Made by a program: the position numbers and the translations under genes. From Campylobacter magnus (GTDB lineage Bacteria > Campylobacterota > Campylobacteria > Campylobacterales > Campylobacteraceae), in NCBI RefSeq assembly GCF_028649595.1, contig NZ_JAQSLK010000001.1, forward strand, positions 434,001-498,000: a stretch of 64,000 nucleotides of DNA. The letters run 5' to 3'. Positions 60,036 through 64,000 of the stretch are shown here, piece by piece. A model generated the notes under the pieces. It saw only the letters and a program-made list of their open reading frames with translations, made no database searches and had not been told where the DNA came from. Position 1 is the first letter of the stretch; each line of letters opens with the position of its first letter.

Positions 60036-61055
60036 ATGAAAGTATTGCTAGCTATGAGTGGTGGTGTGGATAGCTCTATGTGCGTAAAGCTGCTAAAAGA
60101 CGCAGGGCACGAGGTACAAGGCTGCTACATGCAGCTACACGACAAGCCAAATTATCACGAAAAAAACATAGAAAATGTTAAAATGATAGGCGAGTTTTTT
60201 GGTATAAAAACGCATATTTTAGACCTAAGAGAGCAGTTTAAAAAAGAAATTTATGATCTTTTTGTGGATAGCTACAAGGCTGGAATCACGCCAAATCCCT
60301 GCGCACACTGTAATAGGCTAATAAAATTTGGCGCACTTTGGGAGTTTGGGCAAAGCCTTGGCTACGAGCGTATCGCCACCGGTCACTACGCACGCATAGA
60401 AAATGGGCTATTAAAAAGCGCAAAAGATACTAGCAAAGATCAAAGCTACTTTCTTTCAAATATCGCTGCTGCAATGCTTCCCCATATAATTTTCCCTCTT
60501 GGAGAGTGGCTAAAAACTGATGTTAAAAAACTAGCTGCTAGCTACCCAGAAATCGCAAATCTAGCCACACAAAGCGAGAGCAGTGAAATTTGCTTTGTAG
60601 AAAATAGCTACATTGAGGTACTTGATAAGCACTTTAATACCCTTATGCCAGGCATCGTAAAAGACAGCAGCGGCAAGGCTATAGGCACGCACGAGGGCTA
60701 TGCACGCTATACTATCGGTCAGCGCAAGGGCTTTCGTGTAAATGGAGCGCACGAACCACACTTTGTAAAGAGCATAGATAGCGCAAATAATGAAATAGTA
60801 GTCAGTAAGCGTGATGAGCTGGCTTGCTATTCTTTTAGCACGGCTAATTTTAACAATTTTACTGATAAAAACGAGTTTGATTGTTTTGTTAAAATTCGCT
60901 ACCGCAGCACGCCGCTAGCGTGTAGCATCCGTCAAAATGAGCGTGGCGGCATAAATGTAGAGCTAAAAAGCCCAGCTTTTGGTGTAGCAAAGGGTCAGCT
61001 AGCTTGTTTTTATGATGAAAATGAGCGTGTGCTAGCTAGCGGATTTATTGTTTAA
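60036..61055 (+). CDS. mnmA: MnmA, tRNA 2-thiouridylase
   Basis: A 339-residue enzyme. MSGGVDSSMCVKLL is the PP-loop, NPCAHCNRLIKFG carries the first catalytic Cys and SSEICFVEN the second, and GHYARIENG and YTIGQRKGFRV are conserved. It thiolates U34 of tRNA-Lys, Glu and Gln using sulfur relayed from a cysteine desulfurase. Complete length. It overlaps a small convergent membrane gene at the 3' end by 24 bp. Confidence 0.97.
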   Translation: MKVLLAMSGGVDSSMCVKLLKDAGHEVQGCYMQLHDKPNYHEKNIENVKMIGEFFGIKTHILDLREQFKKEIYDLFVDSYKAGITPNPCAHCNRLIKFGALWEFGQSLGYERIATGHYARIENGLLKSAKDTSKDQSYFLSNIAAAMLPHIIFPLGEWLKTDVKKLAASYPEIANLATQSESSEICFVENSYIEVLDKHFNTLMPGIVKDSSGKAIGTHEGYARYTIGQRKGFRVNGAHEPHFVKSIDSANNEIVVSKRDELACYSFSTANFNNFTDKNEFDCFVKIRYRSTPLACSIRQNERGGINVELKSPAFGVAKGQLACFYDENERVLASGFIV

Positions 61056-61355
61056 AAAGCTAAAAATCTGCTTTATAAAAGCAAAGGCGCAAAAAGCAAA
61101 GCCAAGTGCGCCAAGGCTAAAAGCATAGCGTAGGATATTTGCGATTTTTGGTGATAAAAAGCTCAGCTCACAGCTTGAAAAAAATAGCAAAATCACAGCG
61201 CAAAATGCCGAAATCACAGCGGCTTTAAAGGATTTTTTCTCGCTTTTAGAGTAGATAAAAAGAGCTTTTAGCGCCAAATAACTAAGCACAAAAACTACAA
61301 AAACAATGCTAAGCGTAAGCACAAGCTCGCCAAAACTAGCAAATGGTCGCATCAT
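61032..61355 (-). CDS. Small three-helix membrane protein, unknown
   Basis: A 107-residue protein with three hydrophobic segments (about 11-33, 45-62, 75-96) and a KSEKKSFK basic loop. No family is recognised. Either of two adjacent Met codons may start it; AAAGGGGCAAAA lies upstream. It overlaps mnmA tail to tail. It could be a conserved hypothetical of the genus but that cannot be checked here. Confidence 0.65.
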   Translation of the reverse strand: MMRPFASFGELVLTLSIVFVVFVLSYLALKALFIYSKSEKKSFKAAVISAFCAVILLFFSSCELSFLSPKIANILRYAFSLGALGFAFCAFAFIKQIFSFLNNKSAS

Positions 61356-61429
61356 TTTTGCCCCTTTATTTAAAGCCTAGATTTTGCCAAAAAAAGCTAA
61401 AAGTAAAATCTGCGTTTGTGGTATTTAAG

Positions 61430-61585
61430 GAATTCTAGAATTCCTAAGCATATTTTCTATAAATTCTAGTTTAGAAATTCTAGAATTCCTAGGGGGTATT
61501 TTTTATCTTAGGAATTCTAGATTTAGCCTTAGGAATTCTAGTTTAAGAATTCTAGTTTAAGAATTCTAGAATTCCTAAGGGTTAG
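61430..61585. repeat. Repeat cluster before the pseudopilin gene
   Basis: About seven units including a tandem TAGTTTAAGAATTCTAG pair and CTAGGGGGTATTTTTTATCTTAGG (61489-61511), the third copy of the C-rich repeat. It runs to the pseudopilin stop codon. Confidence 0.87.
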
Positions 61586-62360
61586 TAGCAGGTGCTTCGC
61601 AGCCTAGATCTACATTTTCTACACAAGCATAGCCAGTCTCGGCAAATACCAAGATCTTTGCTACGCTGCCGTCTTTTGCGCTTAGTGTTATGCGGCCATA
61701 ACTGTTGTTGCCTAGCTCGTTGTTACCTAGTTTAAACTGCTTGCCATTATTGTACGCCTGGCTAAAATCACCACTAGGATAGGCTCTGCCAAGCTCGTCA
61801 AATATAATGCCCTGAATTCTACTATCTGTAGCAAACTCATCAAATTTCAAGCCATCTTCATTTTTATTATTTTCTTTTTTGCTTAAAATTCCATAAGTTT
61901 TTGTTAGATCCATACTACTTGTGGTGTTTTTATAAATGCCAGAAAAGCAGCCACTTAGAACTTTTCCAGGTTCGGCTGGGTTTTGAGCTACTTCTATTTC
62001 TCCATTTGGCTGTCCTCCGTCGCTAAGGTTACCGTCGATATTTTGATATACAGCATATCGCCAACCAGCATTATCACATTTTCCTTCAATTTTGTTTTGA
62101 TTTGAAAATACTATTCTCCACATTCTCTTATACCAGTCTATTGCTATGTTTTTCTTTGTGCCGTCCGTGGCAATGTAGGTGTGCGTGGCAAATTTATCAT
62201 CATTTAGTGCCAAATGCTGTGTGTAGCGGATGTGAGCTACTATCTGCCTAGCAGCTTCAAGAGCCTGTGTAGGCTGCTTTGTAGGCCATAGCGCAAAAGC
62301 TAAAATTCCTATCACAACCACCACAAAAATCAGCTCAACCAAAGTAAATGCTTTTTTCAT
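61575..62360 (-). CDS. Type II secretion/type IV pilin-like pseudopilin
   Basis: A 261-residue protein with the prepilin N-terminus MKKAFTLVELIFVVVVIGILA: a short basic leader, a cleavage site before Phe (Ala at -1, not the usual Gly) and Glu at +5. A 190-residue periplasmic domain follows with six cysteines, four in GKCDNAGW..., GCFSGIY and CVENVDLGC. Campylobacter pseudopilins serve the Cts competence machinery; a similar role is inferred here. AAGGATTAAAG precedes the ATG. Confidence 0.85.
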   Translation of the reverse strand: MKKAFTLVELIFVVVVIGILAFALWPTKQPTQALEAARQIVAHIRYTQHLALNDDKFATHTYIATDGTKKNIAIDWYKRMWRIVFSNQNKIEGKCDNAGWRYAVYQNIDGNLSDGGQPNGEIEVAQNPAEPGKVLSGCFSGIYKNTTSSMDLTKTYGILSKKENNKNEDGLKFDEFATDSRIQGIIFDELGRAYPSGDFSQAYNNGKQFKLGNNELGNNSYGRITLSAKDGSVAKILVFAETGYACVENVDLGCEAPATNP

Positions 62361-62384
62361 CTTTAATCCTTTTTGATGCCTTGA

Positions 62385-63701
62385 TTATAACATAGATTTG
62401 CAAATATAATAGCTTGCAATGCTTATATTTTGCTTTTTTATATCAATTTTGCTACCATTTTTACAAGGGCTTTTGCTTAGAGTATAATGGCTGTTTTTTG
62501 AGCCTATGCCATAAAATAAAAGTCGCTCTCTCATATCAGCAGGGCTTTTTATAGCTTTTATTCCACGGCTTTTTAGCTCAGCGGCAAGCTCTTTTGCCAC
62601 AGCGTTTTTAAAAGCAAAATGCGCACTAGGTTTTTTTAAAAAAACATAAAGAAAATCGCTAAAAATAGAAGCCGTGCTATTTAGCGCAAGGCTAGATATA
62701 AGCAAAACGCCTAAAAGCTTGTATTTTAGCCTGTGCCGTGGCAGTCGCACGCTATATGCGCTAAAAAACAGCCGCACCATATGAGGCACAAAAATCACAC
62801 AAAATGGCAAAAACAGCTCCAAAGGCGGCTTAGAACGCACAGAAAAAACAAGGCAAATACAAAAGGCGCCAGTGGATATAAACCACAAAAAATCCTTGCT
62901 TTCTTTAACCCAAATGCGATAAATGCTATATATAAAATATATAAAAACAAAAGGCGAAAAAACCGCCCCAAAAACCGCCATGGTATCTATCAAATAGCCT
63001 TTTGGCTTGCCTGAAAAATCAAAATCAAAAATAAAAAGCCAAGCAATAGCAAAAATACCTCCAAGCACGCTTATAGCGCGGTTTTTGCTATAAAGTCCGT
63101 AAAAAAACAGAGCAACATAAAGTGCTAAAAAAGCCTGAGATACAAAAATGCTAGCCACTAAAAGCACAAAAAGGCTTTTAAAATGTGAGTTTTGCACTAA
63201 AAATACAGCGATTAAAGCTACTAGCACGATAAAAACAGCCGAGTTTACGCTCACAGCACTTGCCATCACACCTGGCAAATACATAAAAACACAAGCGCAA
63301 ATTAGCCGCAAAGAGCGAGTAGGCAAGATCTGCTTTGAGATTTTGTAGATGAAAAAGACATTTGCGCTGTGAGCTAGCAAAAAAGGTAGTCTCAAAGCAA
63401 GGTCGCTACCAAAAACACCGCTAAAAGCTATAAATGAGCCATTTATAAGCTCGTGTAAAAAGCCAAATTCTTTTAAAAAGCTACTTTGTCCGTAAAATAT
63501 CCTAGCCTCGCCTGCGCTAATGCTAAGGGTAGAACACAAATATCCAAGCAAAATGATATTTATAGCCCAAGCGATAAAAAGCGTAAAATACTCGCTTTTT
63601 GCGCTGTTTTGCTCTAATGCTTTGTTAGGAATTCTAGAATTCCTAATCTCATTTTCGCTACTTTGTGAGAAAAAATTAACAAAGTCTTTGTTAATTTTCA
63701 T
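62385..63701 (-). CDS. Membrane glycosyltransferase-like protein (GT39/ArnT type)
   Basis: A 438-residue protein with about ten hydrophobic segments. SISAGEARIFYGQSSFLKE in the first periplasmic loop and GSDLALRLPFLLAHSANVFFIYKIS match lipid-linked sugar transferases of the GT-C fold. NEIRNSRIPNKALEQ near residue 17 is encoded by a genome repeat inserted in the cytoplasmic N-terminus. It overlaps the MFS gene upstream by 11 bp. The substrate is unknown. Confidence 0.75.
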   Translation of the reverse strand: MKINKDFVNFFSQSSENEIRNSRIPNKALEQNSAKSEYFTLFIAWAINIILLGYLCSTLSISAGEARIFYGQSSFLKEFGFLHELINGSFIAFSGVFGSDLALRLPFLLAHSANVFFIYKISKQILPTRSLRLICACVFMYLPGVMASAVSVNSAVFIVLVALIAVFLVQNSHFKSLFVLLVASIFVSQAFLALYVALFFYGLYSKNRAISVLGGIFAIAWLFIFDFDFSGKPKGYLIDTMAVFGAVFSPFVFIYFIYSIYRIWVKESKDFLWFISTGAFCICLVFSVRSKPPLELFLPFCVIFVPHMVRLFFSAYSVRLPRHRLKYKLLGVLLISSLALNSTASIFSDFLYVFLKKPSAHFAFKNAVAKELAAELKSRGIKAIKSPADMRERLLFYGIGSKNSHYTLSKSPCKNGSKIDIKKQNISIASYYICKSML

Positions 63702-64000
63702 TTCTTACCCCATAAACCCTAGTTTTTGCTAACATTATAGCAAAAGCAAGGCTAAGAGCGCAAACCACTCCCAAAGAGCATAAAAACGCTATCCAGCCAA
63801 GGTAATTGTAAATAAAGCCTGGCAAAAAGCTACCCAAAGCCCCGCCCATGTAATAAAAGCTCACATAAAGCCCATTTGCTATGCCTTTGTGTTCTTTTGC
63901 TTGGCGGTTTACAAAGCCTGCTGCATTGCTGTGAGCGATGAAGTTGCCGATACAAAGCACAACCATCGCCCCAAAAAGCCCCCAGAAGCTCTGCACTCCA
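63691..64000 (-). CDS. MFS transporter, C-terminal part
   Basis: The 3' end of a gene entering from the right edge. About 100 residues with three or four hydrophobic segments, including NRQAKEHKGIANGLYVSFYYMGGALGSFLPGFIYNYLGW, the second-half MFS motif after helix 10. This fits drug/H+ antiporters, but the N-terminal half is not in the window. Confidence 0.8.
   Translation of the reverse strand, partial: GVQSFWGLFGAMVVLCIGNFIAHSNAAGFVNRQAKEHKGIANGLYVSFYYMGGALGSFLPGFIYNYLGWIAFLCSLGVVCALSLAFAIMLAKTRVYGVRNEN

Overview
The window is a stretch of chromosome from an AT-rich epsilonproteobacterium, almost certainly a Campylobacter. Evidence: promoters are TG-N-TAWAAT boxes with little -35 sequence, ribosome sites are AAGGA-like, and several gene blocks match my memory of Campylobacter order (lctP-lutABC; flhA-Rrf2-rpsO; hrcA-grpE; rpsL-rpsG-fusA; bamD-lon; alaS...maf; paired dynamin-like GTPases; dba/dsbI; an alcohol dehydrogenase and mdaB beside a restriction/rlo locus). 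The species cannot be told from the sequence. Nothing points to a plasmid or prophage, and there is no insertion sequence or CRISPR array.

Layout: 1-6 kb holds heat-shock genes grpE/hrcA under a CIRCE operator, a DHH phosphoesterase, flhA, an Rrf2 regulator and rpsO. 6-11 kb is an L-lactate uptake and oxidation locus (lctP, lutABC). 11-19 kb carries atpE, tRNA-Leu(GAG), ddl, tRNA-Arg(CCT), the str operon (rpsL, rpsG, fusA), lon and bamD. 20-29 kb has alaS, two uncharacterised envelope genes, maf, two dynamin-like GTPases and an intact DsbI-like oxidase. 30-36 kb has a cyclophilin, yebC, copper genes (HMA chaperone, copA), and an ArsR-controlled permease/thioredoxin-like pair whose permease looks frameshifted. 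36-46 kb is a DAACS symporter, then a MerR-controlled electrophile/aldehyde-type regulon (CMD-like protein, MerR regulator, cyclophilin-fold protein; and, 7 kb away behind an identical operator, a Tat-type alcohol dehydrogenase and an MdaB quinone reductase). A defence island (type IIG restriction-modification enzyme, RloA-like ATPase, RloB-like protein) lies between the two halves. 46-48 kb is a rearranged dba/dsbI locus bounded by a 102-bp perfect inverted repeat, with a dead dsbI and an unrecognised protein with an internal duplication. 49-53 kb holds three tandem glycosyltransferases with almost identical donor-binding halves. 53-59 kb has trp genes (G, D, F, B, A; no trpE) and ribD. 60-64 kb has mnmA, a pseudopilin, a membrane glycosyltransferase-like protein and the end of an MFS transporter.

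The most striking feature is a short palindrome, GGAATTCTAGAATTCC, with its half-sites and variants. It fills almost every intergenic gap, often as tandem or inverted clusters, forms at least two terminators, and also occurs inside genes in the two frames that avoid its TAG (reading ILEF or NSRI). It contains two GAATTC sites, a subset of RAATTY, the motif whose methylation marks DNA for uptake in C. jejuni. A DNA-uptake-sequence-like role is the most interesting hypothesis here, but it is untested.
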